Shown: in pieces, positions 49,037 to 58,221 of the stretch
Numbering within the stretch: the first letter of the stretch is position 1
How the letters are laid out: each line of letters starts with the position of its first letter
DNA from: Candidatus Methanomethylophilaceae archaeon
GTDB lineage: Archaea; Thermoplasmatota; Thermoplasmata; Methanomassiliicoccales; Methanomethylophilaceae
DNA: 64,000 nt
Assembly (NCBI GenBank): GCA_017524805.1
Contig: JAFXUX010000008.1
Location: 1 to 64,000 of the forward strand
Reading direction: 5' to 3'
Notes under the pieces: model-generated
What the model was told of the DNA's origin: nothing
Seen by the model: the letters and a program-made list of their open reading frames with translations, nothing else
The model's database searches: none
Program-made: the position numbers and the translations under genes

Positions 49037-50000
49037 GTGGGGCAAGAGGCCTTCCGACCGCTCGGTCGGCGAGCTTCTCCGCGGCGGAGTCATAATTTTA
49101 GACAAACCTCCGGGTCCCACTTCGCATCAGGCCACCGCCTGGGCGCGGGATGCTCTGAAAGCAGATAAGATAGGCCACGGGGGCACTCTGGATCCGTATG
49201 TGAGCGGAGTGCTGCCTCTGACCGTGGGGAAAGCCGTCCGCCTGACCGATGTCGTGCTTTCCTCAGACAAGGAATACATCTGTCTCATGCGCCTGCACGC
49301 CGACCGCCCGGAAAAGCGGATAAGGGAAGTGGTTTCCCGCTTCCAAGGGAAGATCTATCAGCTCCCGCCGGTGAGGTCCGCCATCAAGAGGCAGCTGAGG
49401 ATCAGGACCATCCGGGAGCTGGAGATACTCGACCTCAGGGGGCGCGACGTTCTGCTGAGGATCTCCTGCGACGCCGGGACATACGCGCGTACCCTCTGCG
49501 CCGACATCGGCGACGTCCTCGGATGCGGGGCGAACATGGTCGAGCTCAGGCGCACGCGCTCCGGGAAGATGACCGAAGAGAGGGCAGCTTCCCTTCAGGA
49601 TCTGAGGGACGCTTACGTTTTCTGGCAGCAATACGGCTACGGGGAATGGCTCAGGAGCCTCATACTGCCGATGGAGGCTCTGGTGGAGCCTCTGCCCAAG
49701 GTCGTGGTCAAGGCAACCGCCGTCGATGCCATATGCCACGGGGCCGACCTCAACGTCTGCGGGGTGCATATGCTCGACGAGGGCATAAGGAAGAACGCCT
49801 TGGTCGCCATGATGACCGCCCGCGGGGAGCTCATAGCCCTCGGGAAGATGGCGATGTCATCCGAGAAAGTGATGGCGGCGTCCAGCGGGAAAGCCGTGGA
49901 CACGGAAAGGGTGTTCATGGAACCGGGCCATTATCCCAGGATGTGGAAGTATTCCACCGATCTGGAAGGCCTGCCCGGAGAGCCGGAATTCCCCGAGTGA
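49002..50000 (+). CDS. cbf5: tRNA/rRNA pseudouridine synthase Cbf5
   Basis: Catalytic subunit of H/ACA guide RNPs, also able to modify tRNA U55. The 332-residue protein has the TruB-type motif GHGGTLDPYVSGVLPL with catalytic D64, LDKPPGPTSHQ, and a C-terminal PUA domain (about 240-315, VKATAVDAICHGADLNVCGV). An in-frame GTG at 48993 is an alternative start. Last gene of the ribosomal operon. Confidence 0.94.
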   Translation: MLLKDPDAIPDKWGKRPSDRSVGELLRGGVIILDKPPGPTSHQATAWARDALKADKIGHGGTLDPYVSGVLPLTVGKAVRLTDVVLSSDKEYICLMRLHADRPEKRIREVVSRFQGKIYQLPPVRSAIKRQLRIRTIRELEILDLRGRDVLLRISCDAGTYARTLCADIGDVLGCGANMVELRRTRSGKMTEERAASLQDLRDAYVFWQQYGYGEWLRSLILPMEALVEPLPKVVVKATAVDAICHGADLNVCGVHMLDEGIRKNALVAMMTARGELIALGKMAMSSEKVMAASSGKAVDTERVFMEPGHYPRMWKYSTDLEGLPGEPEFPE

Positions 50001-50038
50001 GCGTTAAAAGTACATACCTCCCCGCCTATGCACCGGGC

Positions 50039-50377
50039 ATGGGCTTATTCAGCAAGAGGACGCAGGTCATGGGCCCCGAGACTATATTGGTCGGGGAATT
50101 CGACCCCACAGTCGACGGATGCTACCGCAACGTCGAGATAAGGACGCTGCAGGTGAAGCCGAAGCATTCCCTTTACGTCAAGGTAACGTCGGACAACCCG
50201 GTGGACGTGGTCGTCGCCAACGAGGACCAATCCGCGGCCGGCGTCAAAAACGGGATAACAGAAGTGACAATGGGGCCGTTCAGCACCCAGAAGTTCTCTA
50301 CGATGGGGCTTTTCCTCGGAGTTTACCGCGGCGACAAGGCCAATGTCACCGTGGAAGCGTGGATGGAGAAGGCCTGA
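50039..50377 (+). CDS. Small conserved-looking protein, unknown
   Basis: The 112-residue protein starts GLFSKRTQVMGPETILVGEF and is predicted to be mostly beta strands (IRTLQVKPKHSLYVKVTSDN, FLGVYRGDKANVTVEAWME), which suggests a beta sandwich. No signal peptide, membrane segment or known motif is visible. A TATA-like GTTAAAAG (50003-50010) lies about 32 nt before the ATG, so it has its own leaderless promoter right after the ribosomal operon. Confidence 0.65.
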   Translation: MGLFSKRTQVMGPETILVGEFDPTVDGCYRNVEIRTLQVKPKHSLYVKVTSDNPVDVVVANEDQSAAGVKNGITEVTMGPFSTQKFSTMGLFLGVYRGDKANVTVEAWMEKA

Positions 50378-50387
50378 GCCCTCCCCA

Positions 50388-50834
50388 TCACCACAGATTG
50401 GATTTGTCGGTGTTCTCGTTCATCCTTCCGGGGCTGCTGAGACCCTGGATGATCGGCAGGAACACGGCTCCGGATGACATCCCAGGCGTTTTGTTGAGGC
50501 CGATGATCTCCGGCTCGTGGTAATTCGTTATTATCACCTGGTATCTCTGGATAACATTGTCGACCGAGATGCAGGGGAATTCGGAGTTCTTCAGGATATC
50601 CAGAGCAACGTCGGCGAGGGATTGTATCTGTTCGGGCGTGACGTCATCGGAGAGCCTGATGAAGAACGTGTGCTCTTCGGTCTCTCCGTTCATCATGTAT
50701 TCGACTTTGGATTCGCTGACGATCTTCTTGAACAGATCCTCTTTCTCTCCGCTTCCCGCGAAGGCGACCATGCGTCTTTTCCAGGTCTCCGGGATGTCGA
50801 TGTATATCGCATCCTCGCCCAGTATTTTCCACAT
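50388..50834 (-). CDS. Hypothetical protein, unknown
   Basis: The 148-residue protein begins WKILGEDAIYIDIPETWKRR and has an alpha/beta pattern (HTFFIRLSDDVTPEQIQSLADVALDIL). I do not recognise a family. A TATA-like CATATTAAC (about 50857-50865) is about 27 nt before the ATG on the minus strand. It converges with the preceding plus-strand gene with a 10-bp gap. Confidence 0.65.
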   Translation of the reverse strand: MWKILGEDAIYIDIPETWKRRMVAFAGSGEKEDLFKKIVSESKVEYMMNGETEEHTFFIRLSDDVTPEQIQSLADVALDILKNSEFPCISVDNVIQRYQVIITNYHEPEIIGLNKTPGMSSGAVFLPIIQGLSSPGRMNENTDKSNLW

Positions 50835-50883
50835 GGTGGCTGTATCGGGCGCTTTCTGTTAATATGTTCCCATCGGAACAGTA

Positions 50884-50911
50884 GGGAAATGCGGCTCTTT
50901 CGCATTTTCCT
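50884..50911. other. Stem-loop between divergent genes
   Basis: GGGAAATGCG and CGCATTTTCC are complementary over about nine pairs with a 7-nt loop GCTCTTT. It lies upstream of both the minus-strand hypothetical gene and trpS, outside either transcript if the TATA boxes are right. Its role is unknown. Confidence 0.4.
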
Positions 50912-51009
50912 TTCGCCATTCGGACGATGCTGTCAATCAAAATGCATCGTAATCTTCCGCCCGCATACTGGAACTAATATTATACATGATGGGACTACGG
51001 ACGGAGCAT

Positions 51010-52134
51010 ATGGCAGAGGAATTCAAGGTCACGCCTTGGGAAGTCACGGGAGACATAGACTATGACAGGCTCCAGCAGCAGTTCGGAACCACGCCCATCG
51101 ATGATGCTCTGAAGGAGAGGCTGTCAAGATACGGTGGCCTCCATCCGATGGTCAAGCGCGGGATCTTCTATTCCCACAGGGACATGGTGCCTCTCCTGGA
51201 CCATTACGACAAGGGCAATCGGTTCGTGCTCTACACAGGGAGAGGGCCGTCCGGCAACACCCATCTGGGCCATCTGATGCCATGGATCTTCAATAAATGG
51301 GTGCAGGACACGTTCGGAGTCGAAATGCTGTTCCAGATGACCGACGACGAGAAGTTCCTGTTCAAAGACAAGCTGGATCTGGATGATACTTCTTCGATGG
51401 CCTATCAGAACGCTTTGGATTTCGTCGCGCTCGGATTCGACCCGAAGAAGACGAGGATAATCCTGAACACCAAGAACATCGACGTCCTGTACCCGATCGC
51501 GCTGAGGATCTCCAAGAGAGTCACTTTCAGCACGGCCAAGGCGGTGTTCGGATTCGACGATTCCACCCACATCGGTCAGATTTTCTACACGACTCTCCAA
51601 TCGGCGCCTGCATTCCTTCCGTCCGAGGAGGCCGGCAAGCAGGTTCCAGTTCTGATCCCATGCGGCATCGACCAGGACCCGCATTTCAGGGTCACCCGTG
51701 ACGTGGCTCCCGGGATGGGATATCCGAAACCCTCGCTCATCTACTGCAAGATGTTCCCCGCTCTGTCCGGCGCTGATAAGATGTCGTCTTCCGACGAGAA
51801 CGCCACGATCTATACCACCGATTCGCCCAAAGCCGTCAAGAAGAAGGTCGGCAGGGCGTTCACCGGAGGATGCGTCTCTGTGGAGGAGCAGAAGGCCAAC
51901 GGAGGCAACCCCGAGGTCTGCGCCGTATTCAAGTACAATTACTATCTTTTCGAAGGGGACGACGGCAAGATAAACGAGCTCGCCGAGAAGTGCCGCGGCG
52001 GCGCCATCCTCTGCGGCGAATGCAAGATGCTTCTGACGGAGAAGATCAACGTGTTCCTCGAGATCCATCAGGACAAGAGGGAGAAGGCGAAGGACCTGGT
52101 CGGCGACATGACATACAACGGTTTCAAATGGTGA
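51010..52134 (+). CDS. trpS: Tryptophanyl-tRNA synthetase
   Basis: Charges tRNA(Trp). The 374-residue class I enzyme has the HIGH-like motif PSGNTHLGHLMPW, the KMSKS-like ADKMSSSDENA and the archaeal/eukaryotic length. The ATG at 51010 is 28-30 nt after a TATA box (CTAATATTATACAT, about 50973-50986); the upstream ATG at 50986 lies inside the promoter. pheS follows 5 bp later. Confidence 0.93.
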   Translation: MAEEFKVTPWEVTGDIDYDRLQQQFGTTPIDDALKERLSRYGGLHPMVKRGIFYSHRDMVPLLDHYDKGNRFVLYTGRGPSGNTHLGHLMPWIFNKWVQDTFGVEMLFQMTDDEKFLFKDKLDLDDTSSMAYQNALDFVALGFDPKKTRIILNTKNIDVLYPIALRISKRVTFSTAKAVFGFDDSTHIGQIFYTTLQSAPAFLPSEEAGKQVPVLIPCGIDQDPHFRVTRDVAPGMGYPKPSLIYCKMFPALSGADKMSSSDENATIYTTDSPKAVKKKVGRAFTGGCVSVEEQKANGGNPEVCAVFKYNYYLFEGDDGKINELAEKCRGGAILCGECKMLLTEKINVFLEIHQDKREKAKDLVGDMTYNGFKW

Positions 52135-52139
52135 TTTCG

Positions 52140-53651
52140 ATGGAACTATCCGAGATTCTGGAAGGGCTCAGCTACAATGAGAAGAAACTTCTCCTCGTCC
52201 TCGACGGGAAGGGGGGCAGCGCTAAGATCGCCGACATGGTGTCCGAAGGGGATTTCTCCCTGGAGGTGGAGGCCATGGGCGCCGCATCTTGGCTGGAATC
52301 CAAAGGTCTCGCCACGCTTTCCGAGAGGTCGGAGAAGTTCTTCGCCCTTGCCGGCGATGTTCCGGAGCTGCCGGAGAGGGTAGCGCTGAAGGCAATTGAT
52401 GCCGCCGGCGGAAGCATGCCTATGGAAGCCCTTGCCGATGCCATGCCCGGAGGGGCAGACAGGATAGCAGTGGGATGGCTCAAGAGGAAAGGTCTCGCCG
52501 ACATATCGAAAGACGGAGATTCCAAGGTTCTGGCGATCACCTCCAAAGGGCGCGAAGCGCTTTCAGGGAAGATGCCGGACGAAGCCCTCATCGAAAGGCT
52601 GGCATCCGGACCGATCCCGGAGGCGGAAGCGGACAAAGCCCTGATCAAAGACCTCAAAGGCCGCCAGGGCATGGTCGTCGACAAGGTGATCACGGAGAGG
52701 ACCGTGAAGCTCACGGAAACCGGCGTCAAAGCAGCCCGCTCCGGCCTCGAGCTCAAGCCCCAGATAACCGATGTCACCGACCGCATGATCCAAAGCGGAG
52801 AGTGGAAGGACGCGGAGATAAGGAAATATGACGTCCAGACTTTCGTCCCCGCGGCGGTCCCCGCCAAGAAGCATCCTCTCACCAGGCTGGGCAACCAGGT
52901 CAGGAGGCTTTTCACCGACATGGGATTCGAGGAGATGTCCTCCGAATACGTCCAGCCAGCTTTCTGGAACTTGGACATGCTCTTCACTCCTCAGGACCAT
53001 CCCGCCAGGGATCTCCAGGACACGTTCTATCTTGAGCATCCTGCAAAAATCCGCATCGAAGATGAAAGACTGGTCGAGACCGTCAGGAACATCCACGAGA
53101 ACGGAGGGAATCTCGGGTCGACCGGTTGGGGAGGCGTCTGGTCCAGGGACAAGGCTGAGGCCGCGCTGCTCAGGACCCACAGCACCGTGAGCAGCATCAG
53201 ATACATCGCGGAGCACCCGGACGCGCCCCGCAAAGCCTTCTCGATATCCAGGATCTTCAGGAAGGAGTCCATAGATGCGACGCACCTTCCCGAATTCACC
53301 CAGATAGAGGGAATAATCATCGATGAGCATGCGGATTTCGACATGCTGATAACGATCATCAGGGAATTCTACGCCAAGATGGGATTCGATCAGATCAGGA
53401 TACGCCCGGCATATTTCCCGTACACCGAGCCTTCACTGGAGTTGGAGGTTTTCTTCAACGGAAAGTGGATGGAATTGGGCGGCGCAGGGATATTCAGGCC
53501 GGAGGTTACCGAGCCGCTTGGAGTGAAATGCCCGGTTCTGGCTTGGGGATTCGGGTTCGAGAGGTTGGCGATGCTGAAATGGAACATCAAAGACATCAGG
53601 GATCTGTACATCTCCGATCTGGATGCCCTCAAGGCCAACACGATATTCTGA
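52140..53651 (+). CDS. pheS: Phenylalanyl-tRNA synthetase alpha subunit
   Basis: Catalytic subunit of the heterotetrameric PheRS. The 503-residue protein has the archaeal-type N-terminal winged-helix domains (about 1-180) and the class II core: QPAFWNLDMLFTPQDHPARD, RIFRKESIDATHLPEFTQIEG and GFGFERLAMLKWNIKDIRDL. pheT is not adjacent. The stop is overlapped by 23 bp by the minus-strand HTH gene. Confidence 0.94.
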   Translation: MELSEILEGLSYNEKKLLLVLDGKGGSAKIADMVSEGDFSLEVEAMGAASWLESKGLATLSERSEKFFALAGDVPELPERVALKAIDAAGGSMPMEALADAMPGGADRIAVGWLKRKGLADISKDGDSKVLAITSKGREALSGKMPDEALIERLASGPIPEAEADKALIKDLKGRQGMVVDKVITERTVKLTETGVKAARSGLELKPQITDVTDRMIQSGEWKDAEIRKYDVQTFVPAAVPAKKHPLTRLGNQVRRLFTDMGFEEMSSEYVQPAFWNLDMLFTPQDHPARDLQDTFYLEHPAKIRIEDERLVETVRNIHENGGNLGSTGWGGVWSRDKAEAALLRTHSTVSSIRYIAEHPDAPRKAFSISRIFRKESIDATHLPEFTQIEGIIIDEHADFDMLITIIREFYAKMGFDQIRIRPAYFPYTEPSLELEVFFNGKWMELGGAGIFRPEVTEPLGVKCPVLAWGFGFERLAMLKWNIKDIRDLYISDLDALKANTIF

Positions 53652-54801
53652 ATCGGACGTCAGGTTTCGAGGCCTCCGCGGACATCTCCAGGGCGCCGGC
53701 TCTTTCCGGTCTCCCCAGAGCTCTGTTCGCTATGGCTTCCTCTTCGGACGCCTCCCCAAGCCTGAAGAGGCACCCAGTATCCATCATACGGCGTCTGGCG
53801 ATCCTCAGATAAACCAAAGCTTCGGCGTGCCTCCCGACTGAGTTCATGCATTTCCCCAGCGTAAGCGGCGTGTCGCAATCGGTGGAATAGCAGTTCAGCG
53901 CCTTGGCGAGCGCTTCTTCCTTTTTTCCCTCGGCCAAAAGCGTCTCGGCCCTCATGGCTTCGGATCTGTCGCTCGTGTCCGCCGTCTTCAGGGCTTCCCA
54001 TGCCAAGGCCGCATCATCAAGACGGACGGCGAGGAGCGCGGCATACAGGGACAGCTCGCAATCCCCTGTGGATCTTATCAGTATGAGCATGGAATCCAGG
54101 ATATCCCCGCTTTTGGAATCGGCGATCTCGAATCTGTGCTCATATGCCAGCCTGAGAGCTTCTCTGTTCCTCCCTGACAAGGTCAGATGGCGGAGCCTCT
54201 CCGGAAGGTCTTCCCAGTCTCCGCTGTACAGGTCCGCCGCCGCGCTGTGCCACTGCTCCATCTCGCCTTCCTTCGCCGTTCCGAGGAATCTTTCCTTGGA
54301 TTCGGGGTTGATGGAAAGGCATCCTTTGCTGTCGAAGGGGAATCCCGCCCCATCCACGCCGGTTTCCTGGCGGCTAAGTTTCCTTCTGAGAACGCACAGC
54401 ATCCCCATTGTTCTCCTGTCCTCAGGAGTCATTATACACATGGATTCGGCGCTCATGCGGTCTATCGATTGGCGGAGGACCAACTCCGACCTCGGGATCC
54501 CGGACGCTTCGAGCTCATCCAGCAGTTTGTCCAGGATTTTCTGCCCGCTTTCCGTCAGGAGATATATTTTCCGTTTCACTCTGCTTCTCGATCCCTTCAC
54601 TCTGGCGAGCCCTTCCTTGACTTCCCCCATCTTTTTCATGCGTATCAGCACGGTGCAAGCGTGGGAACGGGTGATTCCGAGTGCGGCGGCAGTTCCATCC
54701 TGGGTGATATCTTCGGGGGCGCCGTATTCCATCCCTATGTCCAAGTATCCGAATTTGGACAGGTGCAGCAGCATCTTTTGGTGGATCGTGAAATCGTACA
54801 T
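53629..54801 (-). CDS. Winged-helix regulator with TPR-like C-terminal region
   Basis: The 390-residue protein begins with a MarR-like winged helix (about 1-85: TIHQKMLLHLSKFGYLD, ALGITRSHACTVLIRMKKMGEV, KRKIYLLTESGQKIL). The rest (about 170-380) is helical and reads like degenerate TPR units (GRNREALRLAYEHRFEIADS, AEGKKEEALAKALNCY, GRHAEALVYLRIARRR). Archaeal genomes carry many such HTH-TPR proteins, whose ligands are unknown. A TATA box (GGTTATACGCG on the minus strand, about 54822-54832) supports the ATG at 54801 rather than 54822. Confidence 0.75.
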   Translation of the reverse strand: MYDFTIHQKMLLHLSKFGYLDIGMEYGAPEDITQDGTAAALGITRSHACTVLIRMKKMGEVKEGLARVKGSRSRVKRKIYLLTESGQKILDKLLDELEASGIPRSELVLRQSIDRMSAESMCIMTPEDRRTMGMLCVLRRKLSRQETGVDGAGFPFDSKGCLSINPESKERFLGTAKEGEMEQWHSAAADLYSGDWEDLPERLRHLTLSGRNREALRLAYEHRFEIADSKSGDILDSMLILIRSTGDCELSLYAALLAVRLDDAALAWEALKTADTSDRSEAMRAETLLAEGKKEEALAKALNCYSTDCDTPLTLGKCMNSVGRHAEALVYLRIARRRMMDTGCLFRLGEASEEEAIANRALGRPERAGALEMSAEASKPDVRFRISCWP

Positions 54802-54882
54802 GGGCCTAATCCGTGCGGGCACGCGTATAACCTATTCCCGCTCTCCATAAGATTGTTAAAACCGGCCGGCAATCAGGCTGCG

Positions 54883-55776
54883 ATGTCGCGCCTCCTGATA
54901 TGTTCCGAAGTCGATCTCCCGTCCGTAAACATGAGGTCCTGCCTAATAAAAAAGGGAGGCTGGGAGGATCTGGGTTCGGAAGGAGGCATCTCCTACATGA
55001 TGAAGGGGAATGCCGCGATGATGTCCATCTCTGACATGCACATCCGCCATGAGCTGCCGGAGGAGGAAGCGGAGAAGTTCGGGATATCCGTGGACGACAT
55101 TGTGGTGATGTCCAAGCACTCCGCGAAAAGCGGGACTCCGGCTCTGACGGCACATCCCATCGGCAATTACCATGAGAATGAGTTCGGAGGCCGTGCCGAG
55201 ACCCTTGCCCCAGCATCGCCGGCTTTGATGACCGACGCTCTGAGACGCATCTGCGCGTACAACAAGGAGGAAGGGACGCAGACCTGCTTCGAAGTCACCC
55301 ACCACGGACCTTTCTCAAAGAAGCCGATATTTTACATAGAGATAGGCAGCGACGCATCAAATTGGGGCAACATGGCCGCCGCCTCGACGCTCGCCGACGT
55401 GATATCCGATCTGGATTCAGACAATGGCGCGCTCAGATTGGTGGGCGTCGGAGGGGGCCATTATGCTCCGCGCTTCACCGAGGTCGCCTTGAAATACAGA
55501 GTATCGTTCGGCCACATGGTCCCGAATTACCAGCTGGAGGGCAGGGACGACGAGGACATAGCCAGGATGCTGAGGGACGCCTGCGAAGCCACAGGAACGA
55601 AAACGGTGTATATGCACAGGAAATCGATGAAGAAGCCGGAGGAAAAACGCATCTCCGGCATCATCGCATCGGCGGGGTTGGAGCAGGTCCAGTCCGCCGA
55701 TTTGGATCCTCTCAGTGGGAATCCACGAAGGTCCCGGCGATATCTTTGCCTAGGATGGCGTTCCTCAATTCGTTGA
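54883..55776 (+). CDS. dtdA: D-aminoacyl-tRNA deacylase (DtdA/GEK1 type)
   Basis: Removes D-amino acids from mischarged tRNA; the archaeal and plant type. The 297-residue protein has FEVTHHGPFSKKPIFYIEIGS, given from FEVTHHGP to EIGS, GVGGGHYAPRFTEVAL and HRKSMKKPEEKR as in the family. It starts leaderless about 28 nt after a TATA-like GATTGTTAAAACC. The last 22 codons overlap the end of the convergent pyrH, so the C-terminal tail is encoded antisense to it and may be a recent extension. Confidence 0.88.
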   Translation: MSRLLICSEVDLPSVNMRSCLIKKGGWEDLGSEGGISYMMKGNAAMMSISDMHIRHELPEEEAEKFGISVDDIVVMSKHSAKSGTPALTAHPIGNYHENEFGGRAETLAPASPALMTDALRRICAYNKEEGTQTCFEVTHHGPFSKKPIFYIEIGSDASNWGNMAAASTLADVISDLDSDNGALRLVGVGGGHYAPRFTEVALKYRVSFGHMVPNYQLEGRDDEDIARMLRDACEATGTKTVYMHRKSMKKPEEKRISGIIASAGLEQVQSADLDPLSGNPRRSRRYLCLGWRSSIR

Positions 55777-56395
55777 GGTCGCGGCCGTCGACTATCAGAA
55801 TATCTATCCTGTTCTCTTTGGCAATCTTCACGCCCAGCGGATCGAAGACGCTGGATTTGGACGCGCCGTGCTCCTTGTAGACTATGTCGCTCAGCTCGTC
55901 GATGGTCATCCGGGATATTTTCTTCGCGTCAGGGTTCTTCCGCGGGTCGTCGGTGTAAACGCCGTCCACCGAAGTGGCGTTGATCAGCCTGGACGCTCCG
56001 AGGGCTTTCGCCACCATGGCGGTGACTGCATCGGTGGTATGTCCGGGGGTGGTCCCTCCCATCACGGATATTCTCTTGCCGTCTTTAGCCAGCTCCTCAG
56101 GATTCCTGCAGACGTCGTCTGGCATATCCCCCAAGGCCAAGGCCAGCAGCTGAGCGTTCATCCTTGTGGCGGCGATCCCAAGGATGTCCTGCGCGTATGT
56201 GTCGCCGCCCAGCTCCTTTGCTATCCCAGCATAATATCTGGCGGTCTTCCCTCCGCCGCAGATGACCGCGAGCCTGGAGTCCGCGGACGCCTCCTTCAGC
56301 ATCGCCGCTAACCGCGAAATATATCCGGAATCATTTTCGCCCGGCACCAGTATGGAGCCTCCAATTGATACTACGACGCTGTCCGTTCGGATCAC
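55712..56395 (-). CDS. pyrH: UMP kinase (archaeal type)
   Basis: Phosphorylates UMP; amino acid kinase fold. The 227-residue protein has SIGGSILVPGEND, VICGGGKTARYYAG, the ATSVDGVYTDDPRKNPDAKK segment and IVDGRDLNELRNAI. It uses a GTG start at 56395, about 33 nt after a TTTAACAAC promoter element. Its 3' end overlaps dtdA by 65 bp in convergent orientation. Confidence 0.92.
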   Translation of the reverse strand: MIRTDSVVVSIGGSILVPGENDSGYISRLAAMLKEASADSRLAVICGGGKTARYYAGIAKELGGDTYAQDILGIAATRMNAQLLALALGDMPDDVCRNPEELAKDGKRISVMGGTTPGHTTDAVTAMVAKALGASRLINATSVDGVYTDDPRKNPDAKKISRMTIDELSDIVYKEHGASKSSVFDPLGVKIAKENRIDILIVDGRDLNELRNAILGKDIAGTFVDSH

Positions 56396-56520
56396 CTGTT
56401 TTCTTGGCTGGATTGACCTGGAGTTGTTAAAGTGTGCGGTCCGACAGGCGCCAAAACATATACCAATGACATCGCCGATTCGGTGTCGAGGCGGTTTTTC
56501 CGCAAGATAGGGGGTTTCAG

Positions 56521-56853
56521 ATGGAAAGGAAGGACCTCATAACGCTGGCCGCTGTCGCCGTGATAATCGTCGCCGTGATAGCTTTGGGAGTTGTGCTCTT
56601 GGGGCACGGAGGATCGGAAGAGAACAATTCCAAAACGATAACCTACCATGGCAATGGTGGCTTGTACGATGGGAACGACGTATTCTATTCGGGAACCATA
56701 ACCGCCGAGCCCAACAGATTCGTGCGCCAAGGATACTCCTTCGCAGGCTGGAACACCAAATCCGACGGCACCGGAGATTATTACCCGGAAGGCAAAATGG
56801 TCGAGCTGGGGATGAGCCTGTACGCGCAATGGACTTTGAACTCGTCGTCCTGA
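56521..56853 (+). CDS. Membrane-anchored protein with InlB B-type repeat
   Basis: The 110-residue protein has an N-terminal transmembrane anchor or uncleaved signal (about 6-28, LITLAAVAVIIVAVIALGVV) and one extracellular Listeria-Bacteroides (InlB B) repeat: KTITYHGNGG, GYSFAGWNTKSDGTGDYYPEG and LYAQW. This repeat is common in surface proteins of gut bacteria and gut Methanomassiliicoccales, and was probably exchanged between them. AGGGGG lies about 10 nt before the ATG. It has only one repeat where adhesins have many. Confidence 0.85.
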   Translation: MERKDLITLAAVAVIIVAVIALGVVLLGHGGSEENNSKTITYHGNGGLYDGNDVFYSGTITAEPNRFVRQGYSFAGWNTKSDGTGDYYPEGKMVELGMSLYAQWTLNSSS

Positions 56854-56891
56854 CCTGCGCAAAACCTCTTCTCTTTTCATCATCGCTTTTT

Positions 56892-56920
56892 GCCCGGGTT
56901 TCCGGGCGATTTCTCCTACT
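56892..56920 (+). terminator. Possible terminator hairpin
   Basis: GCCCGG-GTTT-CCGGGC (56892-56907) followed by GATTTCTCC. It lies between the InlB-type gene and prf1 and only weakly resembles a terminator because the T-run is short. Confidence 0.35.
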
Positions 56921-56979
56921 GGCAACGTATAAATAAGGGATTAAAATCTGAATCATCTCGTCCACTTGAGGTGAGAAGA

Positions 56980-58212
56980 ATGGGAGAAACGAATTCCGAA
57001 GACAAAGCGAAATACGATTTCAAGAAAGACATGGAAGAGATCAGGAAGTACCGCGGAAGAGGGACTGAGCTGGTCTCCTGCTACGTGCCGGAAGGGAAGC
57101 AGATCTCCGAGGTCATGGCATACCTGAGGAACGAGCAGTCGCAGGCGTCCAACATCAAGTCCAAGACTACGATGAAGAACGTCACGAGCGCCATCGATTC
57201 CATAGCGGCTCGACTCAAAACTTTCAAGGCGCCCCCGGCGAACGGCATAGTCATCTTCTGCGGCGAGGTCCCCAGAGCGGGAGACCAGACGAAGATGGTC
57301 CAATATGTCATCTACCCTCCGGAGCCTATAACGGCGTTCCTGTACAGGTGCGATTCCCAATTCTTCACAGATCCGCTCGAAACGATGCTTCTCGACAAGA
57401 AGTGCTACGGGCTGATCACCATCGACAGATCCGAAGCCACGCTCGGGATACTGTCAGGAAGCAGGATCCAAGTGCTCAAGCATTTCGATTCTCTCGTACC
57501 CAGCAAGCACCACCAGGGAGGTCAGTCATCGGTCCGTTTCGAGAGGCTGATCGAAATCGCCGCGCACGAATTCTTCGTCAAAGTCGCCGACAACTGCACC
57601 GAGGTCTTCCTCAACAGGCCCGAACTGCTTGGCATCCTCGTCGGAGGCCCCGGCGCAACCAAGGAGTTCTTCGTCAAGGAGGAGTTCCTCCACCACGAGC
57701 TGAGAAAGAAAGTGGTTTCCCCGCTCGTCGATACCGGATACACGGACGAATCGGGGCTCAGAGAGCTTGTGGAGAACGCGAAAGACATCATAATCGACAT
57801 GCAGCTCACCAAGGAGAAGATGTACATGCAGAGGCTTTTCTCCGAGATCAGGAAAGCCGACGGCGGTCTTTCATGCTACGGCGAGAACGAGGTCAGAGCG
57901 GCCACAGATATGGGCGCGGTCGATATCCTTCTGCTTTCCGAGGCGCTCAAGAAGAGGCGCATCACTGTTCAGTGCCCTTCAGGCCACACCCATGAGCTGA
58001 CTGTCGACAATTCCGATGATAAGGTCCAGTGCCCCGAGTGCGGCATGAACGCGACGATAACCAAGGACGAGGACCTCATCGACGATTTCTTCCTCAGGGC
58101 GGATGCATTCAACACCCGCGTCCAGATCATTTCCCCAGATTCCGAAGAGGGGGACATGCTAATCAAAGCGTTCGGCGGAGTCGCGGCGCTTCTCAGATAC
58201 AAGGTGATGTGA
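56980..58212 (+). CDS. prf1: Peptide chain release factor aRF1
   Basis: Recognises stop codons and triggers peptide release. The 410-residue protein has the codon-reading NIKS motif (58-61), the catalytic GGQ (180-182) in HHQGGQSSVRFERL and a C-terminal zinc-like CPSGH...CPECG element (about 359-384). GAGGTGAG 5 nt upstream sets the ATG at 56980, with a TATA box (GTATAAATAAGG) at 56929-56940. In an organism that reads TAG as pyrrolysine this factor competes at amber codons, so its codon-reading domain is worth comparing. argS follows directly. Confidence 0.95.
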   Translation: MGETNSEDKAKYDFKKDMEEIRKYRGRGTELVSCYVPEGKQISEVMAYLRNEQSQASNIKSKTTMKNVTSAIDSIAARLKTFKAPPANGIVIFCGEVPRAGDQTKMVQYVIYPPEPITAFLYRCDSQFFTDPLETMLLDKKCYGLITIDRSEATLGILSGSRIQVLKHFDSLVPSKHHQGGQSSVRFERLIEIAAHEFFVKVADNCTEVFLNRPELLGILVGGPGATKEFFVKEEFLHHELRKKVVSPLVDTGYTDESGLRELVENAKDIIIDMQLTKEKMYMQRLFSEIRKADGGLSCYGENEVRAATDMGAVDILLLSEALKKRRITVQCPSGHTHELTVDNSDDKVQCPECGMNATITKDEDLIDDFFLRADAFNTRVQIISPDSEEGDMLIKAFGGVAALLRYKVM

Positions 58213-58221
58213 TTGACAGCG

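Noticed and set aside
51124-52068. Minus-strand open frame of 314 codons inside trpS
   Set aside because: Shadow frame; trpS on the other strand has complete synthetase motifs.
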